Source: Hoplostethus atlanticus
Lineage: Eukaryota > Chordata > Actinopteri > Trachichthyiformes > Trachichthyidae
Direction of reading: 5' to 3'
NCBI GenBank assembly: GCA_034670405.1
Contig: JAXDDX010000003.1
Span: 9,718,501 to 9,782,500, forward strand
Length of the DNA stretch: 64,000 bases
Numbering within the stretch: position 1 is the first letter of the stretch; the number at the start of each line of letters is the position of its first letter. The notes under the pieces were generated by a model, which saw only the letters and a list, made by a program, of their open reading frames with translations, had not been told where the DNA came from and did not search any database. Positions 52,555 to 64,000 of this stretch are shown one piece after another. The position numbers were made by a program, and so were the translations under genes.

Positions 52555-53168
52555 AAAGTGGGTCATAGGCTTGGCATTTTTCCGCTATAGGGACCTTATT
52601 CTCCCCAGGATACCCCGAGAAATAGATGACCAAAACAAAGAAAACGAATGTGGCACAACTTCAGTTTAGTGGTGCAATTCAAAAAGAAATGCGCCGTCAC
52701 CAAACAAGTGAAACGGAACATCGGGAAAGCTGATTAAATGACCAAATGGCCAACTCTCTGGTTTAGCCAAAGGTCTGTGCGCTGTACGATCCATTCTCAC
52801 ACACCAGACAGCAAGCTCTTGTCTCTATTAACAGCCACTCTCCGTTGGTCCATCGAGCAAATGTTTGTGAGAAATCGGCTTATCGCTATTCCTCTCCATT
52901 GCGCCTGGTGAGCGGATCTGCGCGCGGCGGCTCTGAATGTGCGTCGTACAATGTGAGAGGTTTGCTGGTTAGTGGATGCAGTCTACAGACCGCACTGGGA
53001 GGCAGGTGCAGAGTAGCAGTTCTGGGGCTTGTTTTGGACAATTAGTGACTTAATCATGGGGCGCTTCCTGTGAACTTCCAATCAGCGTGCAGAAATGGAC
53101 TAAAATTACATCTTTAGATTTTAAACCACTGCAACTAGGGGAGGAAATAAAAACGAAGTCCAAAGTGC

Positions 53169-53249
53169 ATGGACCGACCTTGTGAGACCAACAACTTCAG
53201 TCCTAAATGGCAGAACTTGAAGTTTGCAGAAATCCCAGTTTTGAAAAGG
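53169..53249 (+). CDS. Candidate first coding exon, possible PLCH1 5' exon B
   Basis: An ATG at 53169 opens 27 codons (MDRPCETNNFSPKWQNLKFA then EIPVLKR) ending exactly at an AAAAGG|GTAAGC donor in phase 0. A CpG-richer stretch lies just upstream. The peptide is not recognised. Its phase differs from exons A and C, so it cannot splice in frame to the same acceptor unless an intervening exon is used. Confidence 0.35.
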
Positions 53250-54604
53250 GTAAGCTGTCGAGGTTATTGTCGTTTGATTGTTTCATGGTTCAGTCTCACA
53301 TGTGGACTGGAGTAGTCAGTGTTGCACGCATTCCTATGGATGTCTGGCATGCGTAAATTCGCTCGCGCTTGTTGGATTGAGGAGTATCATAGCTCAAAAT
53401 TGAATAAAATAAATAGTTAATATAGGAATTTAATTGAGGATCTACTTATTGACATGTATTGATATGTAGAGCTGATCGTCTCGATTCAACCTTTTTCAAC
53501 CTATGTATTTTTTTTTTATGAGGATGTATTATTTATTTGTTTATTATTTATGTATTTATTTTTACTTTGAATCAGACACTGATGATTGACGTGGCCATTT
53601 TTCCTGTTGGCGTCAGTCCTCCTGGATGAGGGAGCAGCAGAGCAGTAGTGTCTTGTCTTTGCGGGGAGCGTTTTGTGGGAAACTGTCCCTGGTGCTGAAA
53701 TATGCCCCTGTGTACCTGTCGCCAGGGGGCAGAAAAGCCCCTTTCTCCATTTGACAAGTCTTCTGCCCTCATTCCACATAGCATACGCCTACAAATAGGT
53801 GTGCATATGCCACACATTTTGGAAGCCTATGAATTCAGCCGGAAAGTATTATGCAACACTGAGATGTTGATAGGTTTTGTCACACCCATGCATATGTGAT
53901 AAGAGACTGACATACCACAGCGACAGAGATGGCTTGGATTATAGGTAGCAACACCAGAAATGAAAGAGCCTTCCACGATCATGGTAGGTTATATCAAGGA
54001 TCATAGCAATGCGACAGAGCTTTGGGTTGAGCTTCTGTGATGAACCAAAGCCCCAGGCTATTAGAGAATTGTGTCTGCTACCCCTTTGCTCTCTCTCTCA
54101 TGCTGTCAACTATTTGGTGCATCCCTGGTACTTAGAAAACAGGATGTGTCAAGCTGCCACTCCCCAGGCTTGCAATGTTTGTTTCTTTTTTATGTGAGTG
54201 TGGGGGTGTTTGTCAGGGAGTGATGCTCTTTTTTATTTTGGCTATACCTCCCCTAAAAAGAGTCATGTTTCCAATATGTAAGGTCTTGTTGACTGAGAGA
54301 AAGAGAAAGAGAAAGAGAGAGACAGACAGAATGTGAGAGAAAGACAGGTTGAGAGGAGCATAATCTCCTCCACATGGAGGAAATGGCTTTTCCATGTAAA
54401 ATGTGTTTTTCCTCCTGCCTCTCTCCTGTCCTGATGATGATGAATCTCAGCATGCCCCCCTCTCCCTTTGTCTCTGCCTCTTCCTTTCTGTCGCTCCAGG
54501 GCAGAGAAGTCAGCAGACATCAGGGGAGGGAATAATCTCTCATCCTCTATTCTCCTCTTTATACCATTTTATACCATCTCTTGTATTCTTAATCTAAACA
54601 ACAC

Positions 54605-54675
54605 TCTCCTCTCCTCTCCTCTCCTCTCCTCTCCTCTCCTCTCCTCTCCTCTCCTCTCCTCTCCTCTCCTCTCCT

Positions 54676-54709
<34 letters not shown>

Positions 54710-54716
54710 TGTGTGT
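54605..54716. repeat. Compound repeat (TCTCC)n-(GT)n
   Basis: About 14 copies of the pentanucleotide TCTCC run directly into about 15 GT units. The frames through it on both strands are repeat artefacts. Confidence 0.95.
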
Positions 54717-55025
54717 AAGCATATTATCCATAACTGGTGAATTGCCAGCACTTAAGCAACCCAGAAGCTTGGTCCAACACTTCAGGCCTCTCCTGTGTCC
54801 CAAAGTGAAGGAAGGCAGGAAGGCAGGCAGCGAGGGGCTTCTCTCTGGCATTTCTTGTGAAGCAGTTGAGATCAAACAGTTAGCATGGGAGCCTGGCTGT
54901 GCTGCCAGAGACATCTCTATCTACTCACATTCATCCAGCCAGGCAAACAGAAGCAAAAAACTTGAAGATTATTGTAGCACTCAGCAGCACTAGGTCTACA
55001 TACAGTGTATCTGTATGTGCACAAA

Positions 55026-55026
55026 A

Positions 55027-55076
<50 letters not shown>

Positions 55077-55083
55077 GTGCGCG
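55026..55083. repeat. (CA)n microsatellite with CGCGTGCGCGC end
   Basis: About 22 CA units followed by an alternating CG-rich block. Confidence 0.9.
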
Positions 55084-55797
55084 CTCCATTCACACATGCA
55101 CTTCCCTCCTTTGATGTCACTGTTGAACTCCTCCAGTCGGGGAGCCCCCTGTAGCATCTTGGTGAATGCATTATCATGCTGCAGTTGTCGTGTGTTTATT
55201 TTTAATTCAGTGCCTCTCCTCCCTCTTCACCCCAGGGGGACCTGGGAACTCATTTGGAGCATTGGCGAGTTGAGCGCTGCCGTCAGGGCTCTTAATTAGG
55301 CAGAGTGAGTGTGTGTGAGATAAGTGTGTGTGTACATTTCCTCACATTTTCTAGTGTTTCATAAGCTTTTATATCCCGAATAAGAAGGTATAGAAAAATT
55401 ACAGGTTTTGTGTAATTAGTTAGCTTATTAGTTAGCTTATTATATATTCAATTTAGAATTTGAATTAGTCCCCCTAGGTGCCTGTATTTCACACACGGTG
55501 GCTGTTTATTTATACATCAGAATGCAGGAAGTTGAAACCCTAAGAGAAAGGAAATGTTGCGAACAGTCAATATAGTGCAGAAAATCAGAAGCTGCCATGT
55601 TCAAGAATGTGAATCAACTGCCTTTAATAGCAACCCATTTCTGACTATAAACATTAACATGCATTATGTGCATTATGTTTTTTATTGGCCAATATAACTA
55701 TATTCTGTCAGTTATGGGGAGGAATGCATGTTTTTTATGGTGTTTAAACAAATAGGCTTTTCAATTACAGAAATTCTACACTCACATTTTGACTGCC

Positions 55798-55962
55798 AGG
55801 CGGCACGGCGGATCAGTGGTTTGTCTGTCTATCTGTGTTAACCCTGTAATGGACCTATCCAGGATGTTTTCCTGCATTACGCTCAATGCATGCTGGGATA
55901 GGCTCCAACCCCCCTGTGCTCTGAATAGGAATAAGCAGGTAACGAAAACGAATGAAAGAATG
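55798..55962 (+). mobile_element. Internally deleted fish interspersed repeat (SINE-like)
   Basis: The head GGCGGCACGGCGGATCAGTG and the tail (ATGGACCTATCCAGGATGTT, then ATGCTGGGATAGGCTCCA and AATAAGCAGGTAACGAAAAC) match the common teleost repeat reading CGGCACGGTGGCTCAGTGG..GGATAGGCTCC..ATAAGCGGGTA. The middle part is missing. Identified from memory of the repeat, not by a search. Confidence 0.6.
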
Positions 55963-57450
55963 ATTTTGACTGCCCGCCTGAGACAACATTATTATGTATC
56001 ATTATGTTTGAATAAATATGACCATCCTATCGTCATTTTGTTGACCATCATACTCTGTGAGGTGATGGATGCTTGAATATTGTAAAGGCTCAGGATCAGT
56101 AATGTCACACCCGTTGCTGTGCGATGCTATCCGCATTCCTCCCACCATGGTGCAGCCTGATTTCCCCACACATTTATCCAGCAGTCAGATCACATCACAG
56201 GTCAGAAAGCAGAGCACTAATTTAATTTCATAAGCTTTTGAATATCCTGAGAGTAATGGTGAAATAATCTTAGGAGAGCACAGGGAAAATAGGGTAGAGA
56301 GGTTGGATAATGACATTCCCTGAAATTAAAAATGAAATGTAAAGTGAATAAATAAAGAATGATAATGGGTACGTAAGGTGTATTTTCAGGTTCATCAGGG
56401 TTCTAGTAGACATGTAGTATTTTGCTTTTAATGTAGCTTTTTGAGTAGTTTCATTCCAAAATATCACCATTTGATAAATGGGACACCCACTCTGCCAAAA
56501 TGTGATCGGTAATTCACTCTGAAATATATTTAACTTATTTTCTATCTTAAGATAATTGCTTACAAGTAGTGATAGTGGAGAGAATGTAATCATGTTTGTT
56601 TTTGAAATATTGAACAATGAACATCACACCCAAAATGGATATCTAGTGTTTTGGAATGAAGCCCTTTATTTGAAATCTAACATTACTTTGTGCTCCTCAG
56701 TCTTTGTCTCAGTATAGAAACTCAATGGTTTATATCAGACAGTTTTCAGTTCAGTGAACCAATACATTTTCAATCATCAAAGGGTTGCACTGAACAGCAC
56801 ATGATGTATAATACACTCAAAGGTTGATAAATGATTTTGTGTAACAAAGTTGATGCCATGTGATTTAACCCTTTGATACGACCCTTTTAACTCACCCAAA
56901 GTGAAAAAAACAATGTCATTACTTGACAAGTGGTAGGCCAGATAAAACACTTCATATTTAATGTTTCTTGTTACGTGCTGCTGGTGTGTGGTGAGTTTGT
57001 GGTTTGAGTCCGGCTGAGGTCAAGTGCTGGGAGAGCTTGCCTGTGGTCAGTGACCATTGATTATGTTGACATTATCAAGCTTGATTGATTGATTCCTTGT
57101 TGGAAACAGAGTAATTGGTTGAACAATTCTTCGGGACACTCCTGTAAAAACTCTTTGCAGTGCTCTGGCTCATGTACATTAAGGTATTAATCTCTTTCTC
57201 TTTTCCTCTGTCTGATTTCAGCATTTCTGTCTAGATTGGGTAAATGGTGATCTATCTAGTATTGGTTATTGTCAGCAATTTTCATCATTGCTGACATAGT
57301 TTCTTGTGAAAGCGAGCATTTAATAAATATCCTCTTCTTCAGTGTTCAGGGTTCAAACCAACTCAGCTGCCTGTCTCATAACAGCATTTAATATGGGACA
57401 CAAACAGATGTGCTGTCTGTGTATTTAGGTGACTCTCCCTGCAGCACAGA

Positions 57451-57452
57451 CA

Positions 57453-57544
<92 letters not shown>
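57451..57544. repeat. Long (CA)n microsatellite
   Basis: About 46 uninterrupted CA units, the longest in the window and likely polymorphic. Confidence 0.97.
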
Positions 57545-57545
<1 letters not shown>

Positions 57546-57744
57546 CCCTCACGTCAAGCCATTAAATCTTATTTTTGGTACTGCATTATCATGAATGTTA
57601 TGTCATTGCTCTTATCTTATCCTTGCTCCCATTGGTTGACTTAAATGACCCGAGCTGATTCGCAGAGACACACACATCTGCTGCACTTAACTCTCCTCTC
57701 CATAATCACTCTATAAACTACACAACAATAACCAGAGCTGATGT

Positions 57745-58731
57745 TACAGTTTTTTTTCGATTGCTATCAAGCATGGGTCAAAACTGAAGTCACAATGTCA
57801 AAACTCTTTACACAGTCAACAAAATGTGGACCAAACTGTGAATCATATTCATTGCTTTCACACAAAATGCATTCAATGACCACATTTTCCAAAATCCATG
57901 AACTATTTTCTCATTCATACTCCACCACCTGCAAAACACTATATATTTGCAGCACATTTTTCAAATGCTAACACACTGTTTTCAAAACTGTTAAAAACAC
58001 ATTCAAAACAGAATTATGTCAAATGTTGTGCATTTCTGCAGTAACCATATTGAAATATAGAGAAAATCTTATGAAATGAAATAATAATCATTCCAAACAC
58101 AGTTGATTGCAATTTCAGCTGAAAGCCTACCCAGGTGTCCTGTTTTTACCGTTTTTAGAGATAAGGGCCACAATTACGTATTGACCATGTTGTAAACCAT
58201 GGTCTCTCTTTGATAGAGGCCGGTTTAAGGGTGCAACCAAATCTGCAGTGTTCAAAAGTTGCATCAATAGTACGAATTTTCTGGCAAAACAACAGGCATC
58301 CTTCAATAATACAGTAATTTAACTACATATTACAGTACAATACAGTATGTTTACATTTTTACATGTACTGACATTTTGAAATATATTTTGTGTTTTAGGA
58401 TCTGCCTATTTCTTATTTTTAAGTACAGTAAATTATGATTTGAAGCAAATTGCTGCATTTCTGATTCATTCTTGTTACATACTTACTTACTTGTTACATA
58501 CATTACTTTAGTACAGTCAATAAAGTGAAAAGGTTTTATTCTTATTCTATAATGAAATACTGATCTACGAGATTATTTTGAGACATGTATGAAGTGTTTT
58601 GGTGGTTTGAGTGAGTTTTGGAGGTGAGATTAATTGTTTGGATGCATGTTGGTAATGTAGACTGTATGAAGAGTTTTGAAAGAGTGGCTTCAGTATTGAC
58701 CGATGCTAGTTAGCAATCGGAAAAAACTGTA
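57745..58731. mobile_element. Non-autonomous TIR DNA element, about 1 kb
   Basis: The left end TACAGTTTTTTTTCGATTGC and the right end, read on the other strand as TACAGTTTTTTCCGATTGCT, form inverted repeats of about 21 bases starting TACAGT. Between them is AT-rich DNA with phrases such as AAATGCTAACACACTG and CAAAACACTATATATT. No transposase frame. The termini share the TACAGTTTTT start with the element at 17311-17860. Confidence 0.65.
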
Positions 58732-59192
58732 AATGTTCTCTAAATCTGTGTGTTAGGTGGCATGTTGGCAACCTCACTCTCACAGCTGCACATTTTCAAA
58801 GGGACCTGTGAGCATCACAGGGAGGTGGATGGGAGGAGCAGGAGGCATGGGGGTGGAGAACAGATGACCAGGAAAAAGGTGGAAATGTGTGTGTGTGTAT
58901 GTGTGTCAGAGACAGTCAGATGAAGGTGCCGCCACAGATCAGAGAGCAGTACAGGGGAGGATGGAAGACAGGAGGTTTGGGGTGCTTGTTGTGTGGAGTT
59001 TGGGTTCATAGTCTGAGACCAGTCGGGAGTATCCGTCAAATCTGATGTCAGAAGTCTGGAAAACGAACCCCCCCACGGCATTTCCTGAGCTGAGAGAATA
59101 CCTACAGGTAGAACTGAGTCTCTTGCATCCTGGGACTGACCTGAGGTGGTCTCTTACTCTCTCAATTTTCTGGAACTCACAAGTGAGAGAAG

Positions 59193-59379
59193 ATGGAGGA
59201 ATTGTCTTCTTCATTTTTTCGTCCCAATGCTTTCTCTGGTCATAAAGTACGATCCACCATTATTTATGGTCCCACTGAAAAATCAGCAGTGTTAACCGTA
59301 GCGACTCTCCTGGCCCACAACGTTTACCATGTTGGTGGCAGCGTGGCTGTGCCACAGAAATGCAGACTTAAACAGATAG
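59193..59379 (+). CDS. Candidate first coding exon, possible PLCH1 5' exon C
   Basis: An ATG in good context (GAGAAGATGG) at 59193, with an in-frame stop shortly upstream, opens 62 codons to a GTGAGT donor in phase 1. Sequence starts MEELSSSFFRPNAFSGHKVR and ends near LLAHNVYHVGGSVAVPQK. The last part resembles, from memory, an N-terminal stretch of a human PLCH2 form (LAEV..VGGSVVLSSK) that directly precedes the PH domain. With the C3orf33-PLCH1 gene order of vertebrates this supports a phospholipase C-eta first exon, but no PH-domain exon lies within the window. Confidence 0.45.
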
Positions 59380-62300
59380 GTGAGTTTGTAAATGAGTGAA
59401 TAGGTGTGTCTGTGTGTGCACGCATGTGTGTGTGTGCGTGTGTGTGGTCCTTATGTGATGTCAAAGCTTAATCTTTTTCAGTGCGGAAGTCTCAATTCAT
59501 ACAAGTATAAGTAGTTGGATACTTGATGGGAGTGACAGCCTGCACTGCACTTCACGTCTTTTACAGTTTGGAATAAAATGGATTTATATATTGTATAAGA
59601 AACCCCCTCATCCTTCTTTTTGATAGTGTGTGGGTTGCCTTCCACTTCTTATATGTGTGTGTGGACAAACATGAACACACTGTTCTCTGGTACTATTTAT
59701 AGCACAGGGAAAGTGAGGGAGCTCATGTTTATGTATCAGATTATCCCCAGGGTGATCGAATCACTCACTTTCTGTTGCCATAACTTTGAACCTGCAGCAT
59801 AGTGGAATGGTTATTTTAACGAGGAGCCACTCGTTAAACTCTGTCTTTGTGTGTTTGTTCACTCATTACAACGCCGGTGAAAGGTTATGATGTGTTTGGA
59901 TGTGTGTTATGACAAGCTGAATGCCTCATTCATTTTGTTCTGTGGACAGAGAAAAACTTAGATCATCAGTCAACAAAAAATGGAATCACATCACATCGCA
60001 TTATCTAATTTAATTTCAGCCTACACCACAAACCATTAGGTCATGAGGGCTAACAGGCAAAACAGAGCTCGAAATGAGGTTATTCATTCAGACAGCTTTA
60101 TCTGTGTTTCATCAACAGTAGAACTGGTTGGGAGAGTTAGCCTTATGCTACATGAATAGTGCATGAAGGACCAGGCAGATGCTGCTGAATATGAATTTTT
60201 GTTGTTATGAATAAAATATGATGAATCTTTGGACTGAGGTCAATTCCAGTCTATATCTAAATCTTCAGATCAAGTCTTTTATAAGATCCTGTGTAGGCAA
60301 CGACAGACAATTATTTCCCCTTAAAGACAGAGATCTCATTGCTGCTCTTGAACTGAAATATTGTCTCTCATTGATTAAAAACTCATAGAAATGAACCTGT
60401 AGGGATGGCAAAGGAGATTGATGCTTCCAGTAAACACTGAAAATGGTGACTGAAAACCGCTGAGGATGATGATGTGATGCCAGGTGCTCTGTATTATGTG
60501 TATGCTCTCCTGTCCAGACCTGGATTGTACGGTTGTAAGTGAGGACAGGCTTTGTTCATTGGGCTATCACAGAGCCTTCTCTCTCATTGACCCTATTATA
60601 ATGTGTTTGAATTACCTGGGCCTCTGAGACGAAACAAAGCTTTGATGCGCTCTCCCTCTACTCTATGCCGACGAAGATGAGTGTTTACACACACACATAT
60701 ATGCAGGCACACACACACACACAGATGCATGCACATGTATACACACGGCTGGACAAATCTCTCACTCTTCCACTATTTCTTCTCTGCAATTTCCTTAACC
60801 TCATTCCTTCTGCATCTCTTTATCTCTTTATATCATCTTTATCTCCCTCTTCTTATCACTCCTGCCCCTCTCTGTACTTCCTTATCTTTTAAAGAAAATG
60901 GAATGGGTTTGACATTGACATTGATTTTTTTTTCATTCTCTATATTTCTTCCACCTAGATATTGTTTTTTTTTTTAATGCTCTGCTTGTTATGCATGGCT
61001 GTGCTTCTGCAATGTTGTGGAGAGAGCAATGCAAAGCACATACAGCCACAGACAACAGAGCATGAAGATTGGCACCTGGGAAAAACGATTCAATTATAAT
61101 TAAAAGTGGGGACAGTAAGACATGACGATTAGTTTGTGTGACACAATTCTGTGAAGTGGAACCATGAATTTAAATTACAAGTCACTCATTTACATCTGTA
61201 GAAACTGATCTAGAGGCGCATGATAAAATGGAGATAGACGTTGTGGTTCTGCAGCCCAAGCCTTGAAGCTGTGATCAAAAGGAAATGGGTAGGCTCTTTA
61301 TGAGGACCAGAGCATTGATGCTTGCTGCATACTGAATATACAAAGAAGAAAGAGGAGGGGTTGCGTAAAATGGAAAAAGAGAGGCAAAATGAGAAAGAGA
61401 TGGGGGTTAAAGAGTGTAGGGCAGCGATCATTTGATACAGCCCTCATTGGCCATTTGAGACTCAATTACATCAGTTCCCATCTCTGGTTACCAGGCACCT
61501 CCCCTCTCCTAGACATATATCAACCCTGCTCCCTCTCCTCCTTGGATTCCCTGGTCCTTAATCTCCATCCTAACTAGGTTTAAGGTTTGACTCTTCATGG
61601 TGCTTACTGGATTAATGGAGTGTGAAGTGACAAGACAGGCAGGCCTGCTGGGAGAAATGGGGATAGAGGGATAGAGAACCGAGAAGGACCAGGGGAAAAC
61701 GGAAGGCAAGAGTAGAGCAGAGGGGAGATATAAAGATGACTAAGTAGACACTTTTTGTTGTGTTTTGACAACAGAAGACTGCTGGAGGCTTAAGATGAAG
61801 ACCTAATACATGTCATTCTTCTCTTTCTAGAGAGCTGCCTGGTGGTTACTGGTGCTGGCTGAAAAACATGCAGGCTTTCTTTTCTATCTTATGACTTCAT
61901 TTCTGCCTTTGAGAAAGACAACGTTGCATATTTAAACTCCTAGGGAATTCTGGGAGAATGGACATGTACACTTCAGCAGTGGAAAACATAGCTTACCCAC
62001 TTTGACACTTACTTATGATGCTACATATTTCAGCATTGGAGAAGCATTGTCAGAAGCTTGTCTAGTCCTATTGACTTTTATACCCTGGCACTGTTTGAGA
62101 ACAGAGACCCAATGTGAAGGCATGCTGTGTATGCATGCTCATTGGAGCATTGGTATGATCAATAACACCCACATTTACTGTAATCTCCAATAAAATCCAT
62201 GTGGGCTTCCAGTTATCAATAAACAAACATGCTGATTCGCTTACAATTGGTCTGGTTTTGTTTTGACACTTATGAAACTGTCAATTTAATGATTTTTAGA

Positions 62301-62653
62301 TTTCAGAACAGGCTATGTGAGATAAACAATGCAAGAAAGCATTGTTCTTTGCCTAGTTCTTTTCCTGTGTCTGAACCACAAGTGGTTGTACACCACTCTG
62401 AGTGTACATGCTTTTGAGTAGACACAAGTTTGATTTTACCCCTCTCAAGCAATCTTAATAACACATATTTTAACAAGGAACTGAGTTCTTTTTTTTCACT
62501 GCCATGTGTAACTAATAGTGTATTGACGCTTCCCAAGAATATGATACATATACAGTATGAGTCTGAACAGCCCCCATTAACATTCACCTACTGTGGCTTT
62601 ATATACCACTTATACATATGCATGTTCACAACCCTAATCCCTTACGCATAAAT
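59380..62653. other. Presumed intron downstream of candidate exon C
   Basis: AT-rich DNA with short (GT)n and (CA)n runs at 59425-59447 and 60690-60722 and a poly-T stretch near 60925-60975. I looked for PLC-eta PH-domain sequence (VERCM, LRWRPSRK) by eye and saw none. Confidence 0.4.
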
Positions 62654-62764
62654 AATGTCTTGCCCAAGGACACTTTGACATGTGGACTGGAGGAGCCGGG
62701 GATTGAACCTACGAGCTTCTGATTAGAGGACAGCCCGCTCTACCTCCTGAGCCACAGCTGCCCC
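62654..62764 (-). mobile_element. tRNA-derived SINE (minus orientation)
   Basis: Read on the minus strand it begins GGGGCAGCTGTGGCTCAGGA, with an A-box-like TGGCTCAGGAGG (62739-62754) and a B box GGTTCAATCCC (62699-62709). It continues CTCCAGTCCACATGTCAAAG then TGTCCTTGGGCAAGACA, the body typical of a common teleost tRNA-derived SINE. The RNA polymerase III boxes are preserved. The copy looks short and is not a tRNA gene. Confidence 0.65.
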
Positions 62765-62765
62765 A

Positions 62766-62872
<107 letters not shown>

Positions 62873-63719
62873 GAATAGATGTGAGTGGGTCATTTCCAGC
62901 ACTTCCCATACTATTTTGAGCGTCAGAGCAGATTATATGGTTTATCCTCATTTATATAGTTGCTATTTCACATTATCATCATTAAACATTATAACATTGT
63001 CAATCTCAATGGCCCTGACTGGATCACAGCCATCCTGAGGCAAGACATTGACTTCTTCTTGACCTATCAAAATTAGACTGAAATTAGGCTGTGTAGTGTG
63101 ACCCTAGCATTAAAGGATTTTAAATTCCAGTAAATTCACATATTATTTATATGTCCTAAAATTGTTATATTGGTGAACATGAGCAACTCAATTCAAAAGT
63201 TACAAACCAGAGGACCAAGCATCTCATCTGTGATTTGATGTAGCATATCCTGAAGATGTTTATCGGACAACAAATTTTAAATGATTTAAAATGGATCTTC
63301 AATGTTTTGGTACAGCATGGTCCTTGGCATCCCTCCTCATGCGTTGTAAGACACCTACTGTCCCTGGTAACATTTCTAGAGATGAATCTGAGTTCTGCAC
63401 TGAATTGGTATCTGCACCTAAATGGATCACGTGGATCTCTCCTCTCAGGCATATGTTCTAGGTGCTTTTTCAGTGTTAACATCAAACCAGAAACTCGCTC
63501 ACTATGCAGGATATGTATTCCCTAATGCCCACTAGCTGCTGGAAAATGTAAGAACCCAAGGCTGTCTGCTGTTTTAACTACATGGATGTTTGTATCTTTT
63601 CCCCTGCATCGTAATTATCAACCTAGTGGAAGGTTGTGCAGTGCAAGCATCAGTGCATTCCTGATTTGTCCTGCACCTTGGGGGATGACACATAATGCTT
63701 GGGGTCATGTATGTTTATG

Positions 63720-63755
<36 letters not shown>

Positions 63756-64000
63756 TACTGTCACTGGAGTGATAAGCATCTAAAGAAGTCATGGAACGTT
63801 TGTCAGCAAATGTGTTATTGCTAAGGCTGCCCTCAGGAAAAAAAGCCTGCTTAGAAGTGTTCTGCACAGCATGTTTTGTAAGTCTGCCTGAATGTGTGCT
63901 TTGGACCCATGAGGTTTGTGTTCCAAAATGAGGACATTTTGCCAGTTCCCACTTTTTCAAAGGGCCACATTTCGGGTTAGGGAGTTGGGCTGAGTTAGAT
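62873..64000. other. Non-coding stretch to window end
   Basis: Unique-looking DNA with a (GT)n microsatellite at 63721-63754. Overlapping open frames at about 63165-63525 have no splice or family support. Confidence 0.4.

Larger units (their letters stand above)
50603..53168. other. Microsatellite-rich intronic or intergenic DNA
   Basis: Contains (CA)n at 50641-50690, (GT)n at 51049-51087, (CA)n at 52325-52396 and (GA)n at 52510-52553. Positions 52840-53050 are richer in CpG (GCGCGCGGCGG near 52919) and could be a promoter for the exon at 53169. Confidence 0.45.
53250..59192. other. Long intronic or intergenic stretch with repeats
   Basis: No supported exon. It holds the (TCTCC)n-(GT)n compound repeat, (CA)n at 55026-55072, a degenerate interspersed repeat at 55798-55962, a large (CA)n at 57451-57544 and a TIR element at 57745-58731. 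Confidence 0.5.

Noticed and set aside
57429-57971. Frames encoding poly-Thr-His and the TIR element interior
   Set aside because: Products of the (CA)n repeat and of a non-autonomous transposon.
62699-62754. Possible tRNA gene (A and B boxes)
   Set aside because: Followed by the body of a known type of fish SINE and without a foldable complete cloverleaf. Treated as a tRNA-derived SINE.

Overview
This is a nuclear segment of a ray-finned (teleost) fish genome. It holds short exons with GT-AG introns, vertebrate protein families, fish-type LINE, SINE and TIR repeats, and abundant (CA)n microsatellites. I cannot name the species. No prokaryotic, viral or CRISPR structure is visible.

Layout. 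1-240: possible 3' end of a + strand gene with an AATAAA signal. 268-3836 (-): a six-exon membrane mucin-like gene, in order signal peptide, long Ser/Thr-rich exon, FN3, SEA, EGF, transmembrane segment and tail. 4755-5298 (+): a 5'-truncated LINE. 5341-9188 (+): HINFP, a complete ten-exon gene encoding 511 aa. About 10.3-12.8 kb (-): an unrecognised gene with at least three phase-compatible exons. 13-18.7 kb: mostly repeats, including a compound microsatellite and TIR elements, plus one orphan candidate exon. 18780-36903 (-): MED13, 30 coding exons, complete except for a one-base frameshift in the penultimate exon. 36.9-38.4 kb: divergent promoter region. 38436-41830 (+): the C3orf33 homologue, five exons encoding 251 aa. 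42-64 kb: intergenic or long-intron DNA, rich in microsatellites, with three candidate first coding exons. These probably belong to the 5' region of PLCH1, the neighbour of C3orf33 in the same orientation in human, whose body would lie beyond the window.

The genes do not form a functional unit. HINFP is a zinc-finger regulator of histone H4 transcription. MED13 is the Mediator kinase-module subunit that docks CDK8/cyclin C to core Mediator. C3orf33 is a small membrane-associated protein with an SNase-like fold. PLCH1 is a neuronal phospholipase C. The C3orf33-PLCH1 adjacency is conserved vertebrate synteny. Exon limits were derived by hand from splice signals, reading phase and remembered family sequences. 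For MED13, HINFP, C3orf33 and the mucin-like gene all exon phases agree, with the single exception noted.

The most useful observations are the MED13 C-terminal frameshift, the unrecognised gene at 10-13 kb, the SEA-bearing mucin with a cleavage-type motif, the candidate alternative N-termini at 50.5, 53.2 and 59.2 kb, and two structurally related TIR elements. I found no convincing evidence of a previously undescribed system.
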